The position numbers and the translations under genes were made by a program. A DNA stretch of 64,000 bases from Allobacillus halotolerans (lineage in GTDB: Bacteria; Bacillota; Bacilli; Bacillales; Alkalibacillaceae), in assembly GCF_028743495.1 (NCBI RefSeq), contig NZ_CP117968.1, one strand, 5' to 3'. This document shows, in pieces, positions 16,732 to 25,460 of this stretch. The notes under the pieces are model-generated. The model searched no databases, was not told where the DNA came from, and saw nothing but the letters and a program-made list of their open reading frames with translations. Every line of letters begins with the position of its first letter. The stretch's first letter is position 1.

Positions 16732-17705
16732 GATGTTTTCGCCTCCTTATCATATAGCCAACAGTTGACCATCTCTTGTTTACCAAAGTAAGTGTTTTTC
16801 GGAACAGTCGTTTTACAAATATCAGATGCCATTGGGCAACGTGGATGAAATGGGCAGCCATTAGGTTTATTTGCAGGAGCGGGAACATTTCCTCGGATGG
16901 CTTCTAGTTTTTGTCCTTGGTCGATTGCTGGTGTGCTATTAATTAGGCCTTGAGAATAAGGGTGCTTCGGTGCTTCAAAAAAGCTAACTACATCGTTTTC
17001 TTCTACGACTTGACCTGAGTACATAACAATTACTCGATCGACCATCTCAGCGACAACTCCTAGGTCATGTGTAATGAAGATAATGGAAGTCCCTGTCTCA
17101 TGAGCAATCTTTTTCATTAATCCAAGAATTTGTTCTTGGATTGTGACATCAAGTGCTGTAGTAGGCTCATCTGCAATCAACAAATCAGGATTACAAGCGA
17201 GCGCAATTGCAATCATTATACGTTGACGCATTCCACCTGAAAGCTGGTGTGGATATTGACTATATTTTTCTTCTGCTTGGGGAATCCCGACCATTTTCAT
17301 CATTTTAATCGCATGCTCTTTCGCCTGGTTTTTGGAATAGTTCTCTCTGTGTAGCAAAATAGTCTCTGCAATTTGTTTCCCAACGCGAATTAATGGATTT
17401 AAAGATGTTAGTGGTTCTTGAAAAATCATGGAAATTTCATCACCGCGAACTTTTCGCATTTGCTTCTTTGTAAATGTTGTTAACTCCTGGCCCTTAAATT
17501 GAATACTTCCCTTTTCAATTTTTCCTTTGTTTCCCAGTAGCTGCAATATTGATAATGATGTAACACTTTTCCCGCAGCCCGACTCACCGACAATCCCAAG
17601 TACTTCTCCCTTCTTTATTGAAAAGGAAACTCCATTAAGTGCTGGGACAAGCCCTCGATCTGTATGAAAATGTGTATGCAAGTTCTTCACTTCAAGTAAG
17701 TTCAT
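16728..17705 (-). CDS. Peptide ABC transporter ATP-binding protein (OppD/DppD-like)
   Basis: A 325-residue ATPase pairing with the OppF-like subunit. Walker A GESGCGKS, Q-loop MIFQEPLTSLNPL, signature LSGGMRQRIMIAIAL, Walker B LLIADEPTTALD and the switch ITHDLGVVAE are all intact. The C-terminal oligopeptide-transporter extension carries GCPFHPRCPMASDIC. ATG 17705 is preferred over 17714 because the AAAAGG site directly abuts the latter. Gene order SBP, permease, permease, OppD, OppF is standard. Confidence 0.92.
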   Translation of the reverse strand: MNLLEVKNLHTHFHTDRGLVPALNGVSFSIKKGEVLGIVGESGCGKSVTSLSILQLLGNKGKIEKGSIQFKGQELTTFTKKQMRKVRGDEISMIFQEPLTSLNPLIRVGKQIAETILLHRENYSKNQAKEHAIKMMKMVGIPQAEEKYSQYPHQLSGGMRQRIMIAIALACNPDLLIADEPTTALDVTIQEQILGLMKKIAHETGTSIIFITHDLGVVAEMVDRVIVMYSGQVVEENDVVSFFEAPKHPYSQGLINSTPAIDQGQKLEAIRGNVPAPANKPNGCPFHPRCPMASDICKTTVPKNTYFGKQEMVNCWLYDKEAKTS

Positions 17706-17720
17706 ATGAATCATCCTTTT

Positions 17721-18626
17721 CTATAATCTAGGATCAAGAACATCTCTTAACCAATCTCCAAGAAAGATAATGCCTAAGACCGTAACTGTTATTGCAATGC
17801 CAGGGAAAGTTCCCATCCACCAGTGTGTAGCTAAATAATCACGACCATCATTCAACATGCCTCCCCATGAAATATCGGGTGGTTGAATTCCTAATCCCAA
17901 GAAACTGAGTGATGCCTCTAAAATTATTGTTGTTGCGACACTCAATGTTGAAATTACAATAAACGTAGACATCACGTTTGGAATTAAATTTCTCCAAATA
18001 ATGATCCAATGACTTGTGCCAATTGTTTGAGAGGCTTTCACAAACTCTCGTTCTTTCAAACTGAGTACTTCTCCGCGAATAATCCGAGCATAATTAACCC
18101 ATGTCGTTAATCCAATAACGATAATCAACATCCAGAGACTTGGAGAAAATACTGTTAAGATGACCATAATGAATAAAATACTCGGAATGGATAGAAACGC
18201 ATCGACAATTCGCATCATTACCTGGTCAACCCATCTGCCGAAGTAACCGGAAATGACTCCAAAGAACAAGCCGATTGCCCCAGCTACAACAACTGATAGA
18301 ACCCCTACAATCAAAGAAACGCGAGTTCCGAAGATTAGTCGACTTAATACATCACGACCTAGATTGTCAGTGCCAAGTATAAACTGACTCGTTCCACCTT
18401 CTTGCCAAGCAGGCGGAGTCAAAATATAAGACAAATGCGGTTCTACCGGGTCATAAGGTGCAAGCAAATCAGCAAATATTGCTACGAACGTAGCAATCAG
18501 AAGAATGATCAATCCGAGCATTCCTGTTTTACTTTTCAATAATAACTTTACAAAAATCGATAAATTACTAATCGAGCTTGAAGACTTCTTTTCTTTTTGT
18601 TCAAGATTAGCTGCTGCCTCACTCAT
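17721..18626 (-). CDS. Peptide ABC transporter permease (DppC/OppC-like)
   Basis: A 301-residue inner-membrane permease with an N-terminal cytoplasmic stretch, one isolated helix near residues 38-58 and five more in the transport domain. The periplasmic-style loop HLSYILTPPAWQEGG and FILGTDNLGRDVLSRLIFG are DppC hallmarks. The EAA coupling loop is seen around LKEREFVKASQTIGTSHWII. ATG 18626; 11 bp after the DppB-like gene. Confidence 0.92.
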   Translation of the reverse strand: MSEAAANLEQKEKKSSSSISNLSIFVKLLLKSKTGMLGLIILLIATFVAIFADLLAPYDPVEPHLSYILTPPAWQEGGTSQFILGTDNLGRDVLSRLIFGTRVSLIVGVLSVVVAGAIGLFFGVISGYFGRWVDQVMMRIVDAFLSIPSILFIMVILTVFSPSLWMLIIVIGLTTWVNYARIIRGEVLSLKEREFVKASQTIGTSHWIIIWRNLIPNVMSTFIVISTLSVATTIILEASLSFLGLGIQPPDISWGGMLNDGRDYLATHWWMGTFPGIAITVTVLGIIFLGDWLRDVLDPRL

Positions 18627-18637
18627 ACGGACACCTC

Positions 18638-19555
18638 CTAGCTGTATTTAATTCGCGGATCGATAAGAACATAGATCAAGTCTGTAATTAAGTTCACTAC
18701 AATCACTAAAATTGCAATGATGAATACAGCTGCTTGCACAACAGCCATATCACGCGCATTGACAGCTTGTACTAGCAATAGACCCAGACCTGGCCATTGG
18801 AAAACTGATTCGGTAATAATAGAACCACTCACTACAATAGAAAGTTGTAATGTAGTGATTGTAATGACAGGTATTAGTGTATTTCGAAATGCATGTGAAA
18901 CGACAACTTTGAAATAAGGAACACCCTTACTGGATGCTGTTCTTATGTAATCCTGACCAAGAGTATCCAGCATGGATGAACGAACTAATCGTGTCATTTC
19001 CGCTGCAATAGATGTACCAAGAGTAATTGCTGGTAATACTAAATGAACGAGTGTTCCACGACCGGAGACTGGGAAGATTTGTACATTGACTGCCAAGATT
19101 AATATCAACATAATTCCTAACCAAAAGTTTGGCATTGCTTTTCCTAATACAGAGCCACCTGTGATAAAAAGATCAGTGACCGTATTTCTTTTATTTGCAG
19201 ACCATATACCTAGTGGTATTGAAATTAAAATTGCGACTAACATCGCTACCCCTGCTAATTCAAATGATGCTGGTAATCGTTCTATAACAAGTGGCAGAGC
19301 CTGAGTATTATAACGAATCGACTCACCAAAATTTCCTGTTGAAATATCTTTAAGGAAGTTTCCGTATTGAACGATGAATGGATCGTTTAATCCAAGTGCT
19401 TCTCTCATGTTTTCACGATCTTCTTGACTCGCTTCATCTGGTAACATCATCGCTACAGGATCACCTGCATGGTACATCAAAACAAAAACGACAAATGTAA
19501 TAATGAACAATACAGGAATAATTTCAAGAAGCCTTTTGGTTATATATTTCTTCAT
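18638..19555 (-). CDS. Peptide ABC transporter permease (DppB/OppB-like)
   Basis: A 305-residue permease with six helices. The N-terminus (KRLLEIIPVLFIITFVVFVL) and LMYHAGDPVAMMLPDEAS are typical of DppB. The EAA loop is near LGQDYIRTASSKGVPYFKVV. It forms the channel with the next permease. It begins about 210 bp after the substrate-binding lipoprotein gene; a hairpin in that gap may set lower expression of the membrane genes. Confidence 0.92.
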   Translation of the reverse strand: MKKYITKRLLEIIPVLFIITFVVFVLMYHAGDPVAMMLPDEASQEDRENMREALGLNDPFIVQYGNFLKDISTGNFGESIRYNTQALPLVIERLPASFELAGVAMLVAILISIPLGIWSANKRNTVTDLFITGGSVLGKAMPNFWLGIMLILILAVNVQIFPVSGRGTLVHLVLPAITLGTSIAAEMTRLVRSSMLDTLGQDYIRTASSKGVPYFKVVVSHAFRNTLIPVITITTLQLSIVVSGSIITESVFQWPGLGLLLVQAVNARDMAVVQAAVFIIAILVIVVNLITDLIYVLIDPRIKYS

Positions 19556-19715
19556 ATCTCTCCCACCTAGTCAATAAAGTTAGTCAAGCTTTTATACGTG
19601 GAATCCAAATCAATATCTTCTTATCTATATTTGAGTAGTAGAATAAACCTTTGACAAGATTTATTATTAACCTCGAGATTATTAGAGAACAATTTTTCAT
19701 TCGGTTAAGAAAATA

Positions 19716-19752
19716 GCCCGTTGGCAGATTAGCTAATACTAATCTGCCGGGC
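19716..19752 (-). terminator. Intra-operon hairpin between binding protein and permease genes
   Basis: GGCAGATTAG and CTAATCTGCC arms, with GCCCG/GGGC extending the base past a TT bulge, close a short loop. On the minus strand a weak T-rich tract (TATTTTCTT) follows. Likely a partial terminator or 3' stabiliser that keeps the binding protein more abundant than the permeases. Confidence 0.6.
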
Positions 19753-19764
19753 ATCAATCGTTTT

Positions 19765-21336
19765 CTATTTAACTGAGACATCATCAAAAATAATATTTTC
19801 ATCTAATCGAGGTTGAAAATCAATTGCATCTGAAACACCATAATTTACTTTGCTCTGGTACAGAAATGTATGTGGCCGTTCTTCTGCAACGGTTTGTTGG
19901 ATTTGTTTGAATTGTTCTACGCGTTCTTCTTTATCCAGGTTACGTGAAGCTTCTTTAAATAACTGATCAATTTCCTCATTGTTATAATCTGTTTGACCAG
20001 CTGCTCTATCGATTGAATAGTGAACAAGAGAATAAGAAGCATCCAGTAAACCGTCTGCTAAACCGATCATGATTAATTCTTCATTATCTTTATTCGAATA
20101 TTTTTCGATAAACGTTCCTGATTCAAGCAGTTCAAGGTTTACGTCAATACCTACTTCACCAAGCATGACCGCAATTAGTTCAGCCACTTGTCCGTCCATA
20201 GGATAACGTCCTTTTGGAGAAGTCAATGTTAGTTCAAAGCCATCTCCATATCCTGCTTCCTCTAGTAATTCTTTTGCACGTTCAGGATCATGCACATAAG
20301 CATCGTATAAATCAGGATCGGAACCATGAACTCCTTCAGGTACTCGTGACCGCACTGGAACACCTGAACCTTGTAAGACAGAATCAACTATAGCTTGTTG
20401 ATCAATAGCTAAATCAATTGCCTCTCGAACTTTTGGATCTGCAGTGATAGTACCTTCTGTCATTCTGTTCATTAGCAACATAACTCGTGTGGACTCCCCA
20501 GAAACCAACGAGGTTCCTTCATTATTTTCAACACGGTCCCATTCGTTTGGTGCCACATCTGTGATTAGATCAACACCACCCGTCAACAACTCACCAACAC
20601 GTGTGGAGCCTTCATTTATAGCACGAATCGTTACAGTATCCCATGTAGGCTCATCACCAAAGTAGTCTTCGTTTCTCTCCATGACGACTTTATCATCAAT
20701 TTTCCATTCCACGAATTTGTAAGGGCCTGAACCGATCGGTTGTTCCATAAAACCTTCCATTCCAACTTCTTCAACATAATCTTTGGGCAAGATACCAGAA
20801 CCACTTTTTGCCAATACATGTTGTATTGTAGGCATCGGACCGTCTGTAACAACCTCTAATTCATAATCATCGATAACATTAACTTCTTTTAATTGTGTAA
20901 AATATGGGTATTCTTTCAACGAATCATCAGTCATCACTCGTTCTAGTGAAAACTTCACATCTTCCGCCGTTAAATCTTCACCATTATGGAACTTTACACC
21001 TTCAATTAATTTGAACCTCCAAGTTTCTTCATCAATATTTTCAGAAGATTCAACTAGGTCAGGAACGATTTCCATATCCGGATTTCGTTTAAATAAACGG
21101 TTATTTAAATTTCTGAAGAAACGATCTCCAGTGGTACTCAATGAATCTTGTGGATCCATGGTAACTAAGTCGGACGCCTGCGCAATCACTAGATTCTTAT
21201 CATCTTTTTCAACTTCACCACTTTCTTCCTCACCTTGTGACTCTGCTTCTACTTCTTCTTCACCATTCCCACTACATGCCGCTAGAAATAAGACAATTGC
21301 AAGAAGCGCACCTGACAAAAAATATTTAAGTTTCAT
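19765..21336 (-). CDS. Peptide-binding lipoprotein (SBP family 5)
   Basis: A 523-residue extracellular solute-binding protein anchored by lipid at the LAAC lipobox near residue 21. An acidic linker follows, then the family-5 fold: LVTMDPQDSLSTTGDRFFRN, KFHNGEDLTAEDVKFSLER near residue 115, GSGPYKFVEWKIDD near 200 and FLYQSKVNYGVSD near the end. It captures dipeptides, oligopeptides or a peptide-like opine for the downstream ABC transporter. An M20 peptidase gene sits immediately upstream, consistent with uptake followed by hydrolysis. Start ATG at 21336 with a GGAGGTCAGGCTAA site. Confidence 0.9.
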   Translation of the reverse strand: MKLKYFLSGALLAIVLFLAACSGNGEEEVEAESQGEEESGEVEKDDKNLVIAQASDLVTMDPQDSLSTTGDRFFRNLNNRLFKRNPDMEIVPDLVESSENIDEETWRFKLIEGVKFHNGEDLTAEDVKFSLERVMTDDSLKEYPYFTQLKEVNVIDDYELEVVTDGPMPTIQHVLAKSGSGILPKDYVEEVGMEGFMEQPIGSGPYKFVEWKIDDKVVMERNEDYFGDEPTWDTVTIRAINEGSTRVGELLTGGVDLITDVAPNEWDRVENNEGTSLVSGESTRVMLLMNRMTEGTITADPKVREAIDLAIDQQAIVDSVLQGSGVPVRSRVPEGVHGSDPDLYDAYVHDPERAKELLEEAGYGDGFELTLTSPKGRYPMDGQVAELIAVMLGEVGIDVNLELLESGTFIEKYSNKDNEELIMIGLADGLLDASYSLVHYSIDRAAGQTDYNNEEIDQLFKEASRNLDKEERVEQFKQIQQTVAEERPHTFLYQSKVNYGVSDAIDFQPRLDENIIFDDVSVK

Positions 21337-21466
21337 TTAGCCTGACCTCCTATAAGGTTTTATATATTTTTAGCTTTATTAAAGTAGGTAGTTGTTTTAT
21401 ACGAAGGGCGGATTGATTGGAACTACTTGTTTTCAAAGAAAAATTAAAGTGTACCGTTTTAAAGTC

Positions 21467-21493
21467 TATATGTCATTTTTAGGAAGACATATA
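21467..21493. promoter_or_regulatory. Inverted repeat upstream of the peptide transporter genes
   Basis: TATATGTC (21467-21474) and GACATATA (21486-21493) are perfect 8-bp inverted arms around an 11-nt AT-rich centre, in the 249-bp gap between the peptidase and the binding-protein gene. No T tract follows on the minus strand, so an operator is as likely as a terminator. Confidence 0.4.
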
Positions 21494-21585
21494 ATTTTAA
21501 AAACTCCTTTTACACAGCTTCTATCCTCGAATTGTACAACTTATCTACTTTAATAGAACTTAAAATCTTAATTAAAAACTTTAAA

Positions 21586-22938
21586 CTAAACTTCAACAGT
21601 GAAATTTTTAATAATAGTAGAAACAACTTGAGTTCCTTGAATAAAATCTTGTTTCGTAATATTTTCATTAGGTGCATGGAACTTTGAACTCGTGTTCGCA
21701 ACACCAATTTGTACTGCTGGCATTGGGCAATTGGAAAGCAGTTTATGCATTGGACTGGACCCAGCTAAGTTACTATATATAATAGGTTCCTCATCATATG
21801 TAGCATCTACCGCTTCCAATACTTGCTTAACGAAGGGATGATCTGGATCCGTATTATATGGCTGTAAATGATTTAATTCTCGTATTTCAATGTCCTTAAA
21901 TCCGTTTTCATCTAAATGTTTTCTTAATAGCTTTACAATTTTTTCTGGTGTTTGACCAGGTACCAGCCTAAAATCCAATTTTGCTTCTGCTTGAGATGGG
22001 AGTACGGTTTTCGCACCTTCATCTATATAACCGGATTTAATGCCACAAATCGTGCACGTTGGCTCTGCAATTAATCGTTTATTCAGCTCGTAGCCCGTGA
22101 CGTTATCAAGAAACCTATCAATCTCATAGCTGGCTTTAACATATTCCTCATCGTATTCTAACGTCTTGATAAATTCTTTTGATCGCTCTGATAATGGCTC
22201 AATATCATCATAGAATCCCTCGATCAACACCTTGTCATTACGGTCTTTCAATGATGACAATGCCCACGTTAGCTCCCATGCGGGATTCTCTATAATTGCT
22301 GCTTCTGAAGAATGCAAGTCATGTTTTGCTCCTTTGGCCACAAGCTCGACATAAGCGATTCCTTTAACACCTAAACCAACATGCAATCTTTTGTTGTTAT
22401 ACTCTCGTAAGCCACCTTCCCATAAAATCGCATCCGCTTTAATCTGATCGGTCAAATCTTTTGCAAGTACTTCCAGGTGCGGACTACCAACTTCTTCTTC
22501 ACCTTCAATGATAAATTTAATTCCTACTGGTAATTTTCCATGTACAGCTTGATACGCATCTACAGCCGCAAGCCGAGCAATGATATTACCTTTGTTGTCC
22601 GCCGTTCCTCTAGCAATAATCAAATCATTTTTGTATGTTGTTTCGAACGGATCGCTTTCCCACTCATCCAGTGGGTCCTCTGGTTGCACATCATAATGAT
22701 TATAAAAGGCAAGTTGCTGATCTTTTTCACCTGGAAACTTTGCAATCAATACTGGGTATCCATCTGTTTGAATGGTCGATGTCTCAGCCCCAACATCTTT
22801 GAAAAGTTTTATTAACAACTGAAACATTTTCTCCATACCACGGTTTTGTGCAGAAACACTCGGTTGATCACAAACCAATTTTAACCATTCGAGATATTTA
22901 TCCTGATTCTCAACAATATACTGATGAACTTTATCCAC
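21586..22938 (-). CDS. M20 family metallopeptidase
   Basis: A 450-residue dinuclear zinc peptidase of the M20/M28-like DapE/carnosinase group. Metal and catalytic motifs are in order: FYNHYDVQP with HxD near residue 92, RGTADNKGN with the bridging aspartate near 120, and IEGEEEVGSPH with the catalytic glutamate near 157; the last metal histidine lies near the KFHAPNE end. A lid domain sits between. It cuts dipeptides, N-acyl amino acids or carbamoyl compounds in the cytoplasm. The GTG at 22938 has GAGGGGG at good spacing and overlaps the oxidoreductase stop by 8 nt. The operon context suggests it releases the amino acid that the upstream dehydrogenase oxidises. Confidence 0.85.
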   Translation of the reverse strand: MDKVHQYIVENQDKYLEWLKLVCDQPSVSAQNRGMEKMFQLLIKLFKDVGAETSTIQTDGYPVLIAKFPGEKDQQLAFYNHYDVQPEDPLDEWESDPFETTYKNDLIIARGTADNKGNIIARLAAVDAYQAVHGKLPVGIKFIIEGEEEVGSPHLEVLAKDLTDQIKADAILWEGGLREYNNKRLHVGLGVKGIAYVELVAKGAKHDLHSSEAAIIENPAWELTWALSSLKDRNDKVLIEGFYDDIEPLSERSKEFIKTLEYDEEYVKASYEIDRFLDNVTGYELNKRLIAEPTCTICGIKSGYIDEGAKTVLPSQAEAKLDFRLVPGQTPEKIVKLLRKHLDENGFKDIEIRELNHLQPYNTDPDHPFVKQVLEAVDATYDEEPIIYSNLAGSSPMHKLLSNCPMPAVQIGVANTSSKFHAPNENITKQDFIQGTQVVSTIIKNFTVEV

Positions 22939-24028
22939 TGACCATCCCCCTCTTTTCAAATCGTTTAACTGAGTAGGCATCCATTTGCTCACTCGTTTGC
23001 CCAGTTGTCACTAATTCCTTCATTCGCTTGCCCAGAATTGCTGATAATGTCATTCCACTATGAGTAACTGCAACATAAAGATTTTCTTCACCAGGTACTT
23101 CACCAAAGATCGGTAAACCATCATCTGGTATCACACGAATGCCTGAGAACGTTCGAACAATTTTTACATCCTTTAGCTTTGGGACTAACTCTACCGCCCG
23201 TTTTGCTGAGTTTTGTAAAATGTCCAGAGTTGTTCGTCGATCATAACCTACGTCTTCCTTAGAAAAACCGATGAGAATAATGCCGTTATTTAACTGTCGC
23301 ATCCCAACAATCACTCGATTAATCAGTCGCTCTGTTGGTTCGGTAACTAGAATTTGGCCTCGCGATGTATAGGTGGGTATCTCAACATCAAGAAATCGAC
23401 CAATATCCTTCGACCAAAGTCCTGCTGCTATAACCAATTTTTCAGTTTCAAATGTGCCTTTTTGAGTCATTACTCGGTAACCAAAAGATGTTTTTTCTAG
23501 TCCGATGACTTTGTTATAAAATGAAAATTCAGCCCCGTTTTCTTCTGATTGTTTGCGATATCGTTGAATTAACTTGAACGGATTAATTGTTCCGTCGATT
23601 TCCGAATAGGTTGCTCCAATTAAGTTTGGAGACAAATTTGGTTCGAGCTCCAAAACTTCTCTTTTTGTTAAAATCTCTACCGGTATATTCGCTTTACTCA
23701 TTTCATCCTGTAAAGTTTTAGCAGCAAAAAGCTTATCATTTGAAAAAATAGGCGTGACTCCGCCGGAACGAATATATTCTATATCTCCTAGTTCATCTTG
23801 CAGTTCTAAATATCGATCAGCGCTTTCTTTGCTTAATCTTCCATAATGAGACGGTGTCTTACTGTGTACCCAAACCCAGGCCTGAGTTGCTCCCGAAGTA
23901 CCGCTCATGGGATAACCTTGATCAATTGTTAATGTTTTTAATCCCGGAACTTTTGATAATTCGAATGTAATACCTAATCCAATAACACCAGCGCCAATAA
24001 CAATGACGTCGTATACTTCACTTTTCAT
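22931..24028 (-). CDS. FAD-dependent oxidoreductase, catalytic subunit of a multi-component dehydrogenase (HcnC/OoxB-like)
   Basis: A 365-residue DAO-fold flavoprotein with the Rossmann motif VIGAGVIGLGITFEL near the N-terminus and a substrate domain bearing SRGQILVTEPTER and GIRVIPDDGLPIFGEVPG, ending in THSGMTLSAILG. Its neighbours are a BFD-type [2Fe-2S] protein, an NAD(P)/FAD-fold protein and a [2Fe-2S] ferredoxin-like protein. This set corresponds to the HcnABC/octopine-oxidase/hydroxyproline-dehydrogenase class of heteromeric amine oxidoreductases, in which this is the subunit that oxidises the amino acid. ATG at 24028 shares one base with the upstream stop. Confidence 0.82.
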   Translation of the reverse strand: MKSEVYDVIVIGAGVIGLGITFELSKVPGLKTLTIDQGYPMSGTSGATQAWVWVHSKTPSHYGRLSKESADRYLELQDELGDIEYIRSGGVTPIFSNDKLFAAKTLQDEMSKANIPVEILTKREVLELEPNLSPNLIGATYSEIDGTINPFKLIQRYRKQSEENGAEFSFYNKVIGLEKTSFGYRVMTQKGTFETEKLVIAAGLWSKDIGRFLDVEIPTYTSRGQILVTEPTERLINRVIVGMRQLNNGIILIGFSKEDVGYDRRTTLDILQNSAKRAVELVPKLKDVKIVRTFSGIRVIPDDGLPIFGEVPGEENLYVAVTHSGMTLSAILGKRMKELVTTGQTSEQMDAYSVKRFEKRGMVSG

Positions 24029-24321
24029 CAAAGATCACTTCCAATTAACATCTTTAACGGTAAGGGGCGAATTGGTATTCGATGATTGGTTCCAGATAAT
24101 TCAGATTCTGCTACTCCCATCCATGTTGCTAATAGCTCATTCGCATGGTGATAACAATATTTCGCTTGACAATGTCCCATGCCACATCGGCTCATCCTTT
24201 TTAAGTCATCGAAAGACCGAGCGCCAAATGCGAATACCTCTTGAAGATCGTTTACAGTTAACTCTTCACAATGACATATAATTGTTTGATTAGAGACATT
24301 ATGTGTGACTATATCAAACAC
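24028..24321 (-). CDS. BFD-type [2Fe-2S] protein
   Basis: A 97-residue small iron-sulfur protein. Cluster ligands fit the bacterioferritin-associated ferredoxin motif: CHC near residues 16-18 and CGMGHC near 47-52. In HcnB and OoxA relatives this domain is fused to the C-terminus of the FAD/NAD(P)-fold subunit; here it is a separate gene that overlaps the end of that subunit by 8 nt. The start is a GTG at 24321 within that overlap, so translation is coupled. It should relay electrons between the two flavin subunits. Confidence 0.82.
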   Translation of the reverse strand: MFDIVTHNVSNQTIICHCEELTVNDLQEVFAFGARSFDDLKRMSRCGMGHCQAKYCYHHANELLATWMGVAESELSGTNHRIPIRPLPLKMLIGSDL

Positions 24322-25120
24322 CTTCTTTCTGCAAATTACTTATGATTTCCTTTGCAACTCTTTGACCTGATTGGATGGATAGTTCCGGTGTTGTAACAGC
24401 AGCAGACTGTCCTGCTCGATAAATTCTTTCAGAAAGAGTCATTGGATGATTTTGTGGTCGGTAATCAAATGCATCAGGCTTTTTATACAAGTGGGCTAAC
24501 TCATTCACTGGAATATAACCTTTACTCGTAATAACAATGTCAACTGGATACGGCTCACCATCTAACATTAAGTACTCAACCTGTTTGTTCCCTACCGTTT
24601 GGACTGATTGCTCGGTTGTAGTACGTATGAGATTAAAACCTTCTGAGGCTAATTTGTCTGCTGCAATTTCAAGAAGGGGATTTTGACCTACAATTCCTAT
24701 ATGGTGAGGAAAGTTAACTTGTTCAATAAGTCGAAGTTGTAAAAATGCATCTAGTGTGATTACACCTGGTAATTGCCACCCATCAAATAGATAAGGGAGT
24801 TCTCTTAAACCTGTGCACTGTAGGTAAACCTCAGCTTGGATTTGTTTGAGTGATAGTTGATCTGTAATTCCTAGCGATTCATCAGCGTAAACGCCAATCG
24901 CTTCATGATTTAAATAGACATCAACTGAATCACTTATTTCCTTTTCTACAAGCCAATTAAATCTCTCCGGTTCATCAAGTAACCATTTTCTTTTTAGAAA
25001 ATTACCACCAATTTCACTTCGATCGTCTACAATAGCCACCCGCAGTGATTCGTTTGATAAAGTATGTAACGCTGCTAGTCCTGAAAGACCCGCTCCAACA
25101 ATACACACATCATATTTCAC
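24314..25120 (-). CDS. FAD/NAD(P)-fold subunit of the multi-component dehydrogenase (HcnB/OoxA-like, short)
   Basis: A 268-residue flavoprotein subunit. The N-terminal motif YDVCIVGAGLSGLAALHTL binds FAD; DDRSEIGGNF follows, and a second nucleotide fold starts near HIGIVGQNPLLEIAADKL. Family members (HcnB, OoxA, hydroxyproline dehydrogenase alpha) run to about 400-470 residues because of an extra central part and a C-terminal BFD domain; here the BFD domain is a separate gene and the core is compact. GTG 25120 follows GAGGTGG; the GTG at 25129 overlaps that site. It overlaps the ferredoxin gene by 11 nt. Confidence 0.78.
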   Translation of the reverse strand: MKYDVCIVGAGLSGLAALHTLSNESLRVAIVDDRSEIGGNFLKRKWLLDEPERFNWLVEKEISDSVDVYLNHEAIGVYADESLGITDQLSLKQIQAEVYLQCTGLRELPYLFDGWQLPGVITLDAFLQLRLIEQVNFPHHIGIVGQNPLLEIAADKLASEGFNLIRTTTEQSVQTVGNKQVEYLMLDGEPYPVDIVITSKGYIPVNELAHLYKKPDAFDYRPQNHPMTLSERIYRAGQSAAVTTPELSIQSGQRVAKEIISNLQKEGV

Positions 25121-25361
25121 CAGTACCACCTCGTTTCACAGTAATCGATTTAGTAGCTGGTGTCCGACATGCCAACACTTGCACATCACTCACCTTCACA
25201 TAACAACCACAACAATCACCGTTCATACAAAATGCCCCTCGTAATTTTTTCGACTGTTTTGAGTGGCTTATTCCATAAATCCCTGAATCGAAAAGTGCTC
25301 CTGCAATAGATTGACCCACTTGATAAGGTATATCTTTTTCTTCAAATTTAAAGGTTGCCAT
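25110..25361 (-). CDS. [2Fe-2S] ferredoxin-like subunit (HcnA/OoxC-like)
   Basis: An 83-residue [2Fe-2S] protein with a plant-type cluster pattern: C-x4-C-x2-C in FCMNGDCCGC near residues 45-53 and the last ligand in LACRTP. The N-terminus (FKFEEKDIPYQVGQSIAGAL) is the beta-grasp fold of HcnA-type subunits. It is the first gene of the structural set and would accept electrons from the flavin subunits. ATG at 25361. The 99-bp gap upstream contains a perfect palindrome, a candidate operator for the GntR regulator. Confidence 0.82.
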   Translation of the reverse strand: MATFKFEEKDIPYQVGQSIAGALFDSGIYGISHSKQSKKLRGAFCMNGDCCGCYVKVSDVQVLACRTPATKSITVKRGGTGEI

Positions 25362-25381
25362 TTAGTTCACCACTTTTTTAT

Positions 25382-25399
25382 TCATATTTATAAATATGA
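25382..25399. promoter_or_regulatory. 18-bp palindrome, candidate GntR operator
   Basis: TCATATTTATAAATATGA is a perfect 18-bp palindrome 21 bp upstream of the ferredoxin-like gene, in AT-rich DNA between it and the GntR gene. GntR/HutC regulators commonly bind palindromes beside their own genes. Confidence 0.45.
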
Positions 25400-25460
25400 T
25401 TATAAAAATATAATATTATAACTTTAGTTAATTAAAGAACAACCTTGAGTGTGCAATTCT

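Noticed and set aside
22931..25361. Hydroxyproline degradation operon
   Set aside because: The dehydrogenase type would fit, but the epimerase, the deaminase and the semialdehyde dehydrogenase are all absent, so the substrate is left open.
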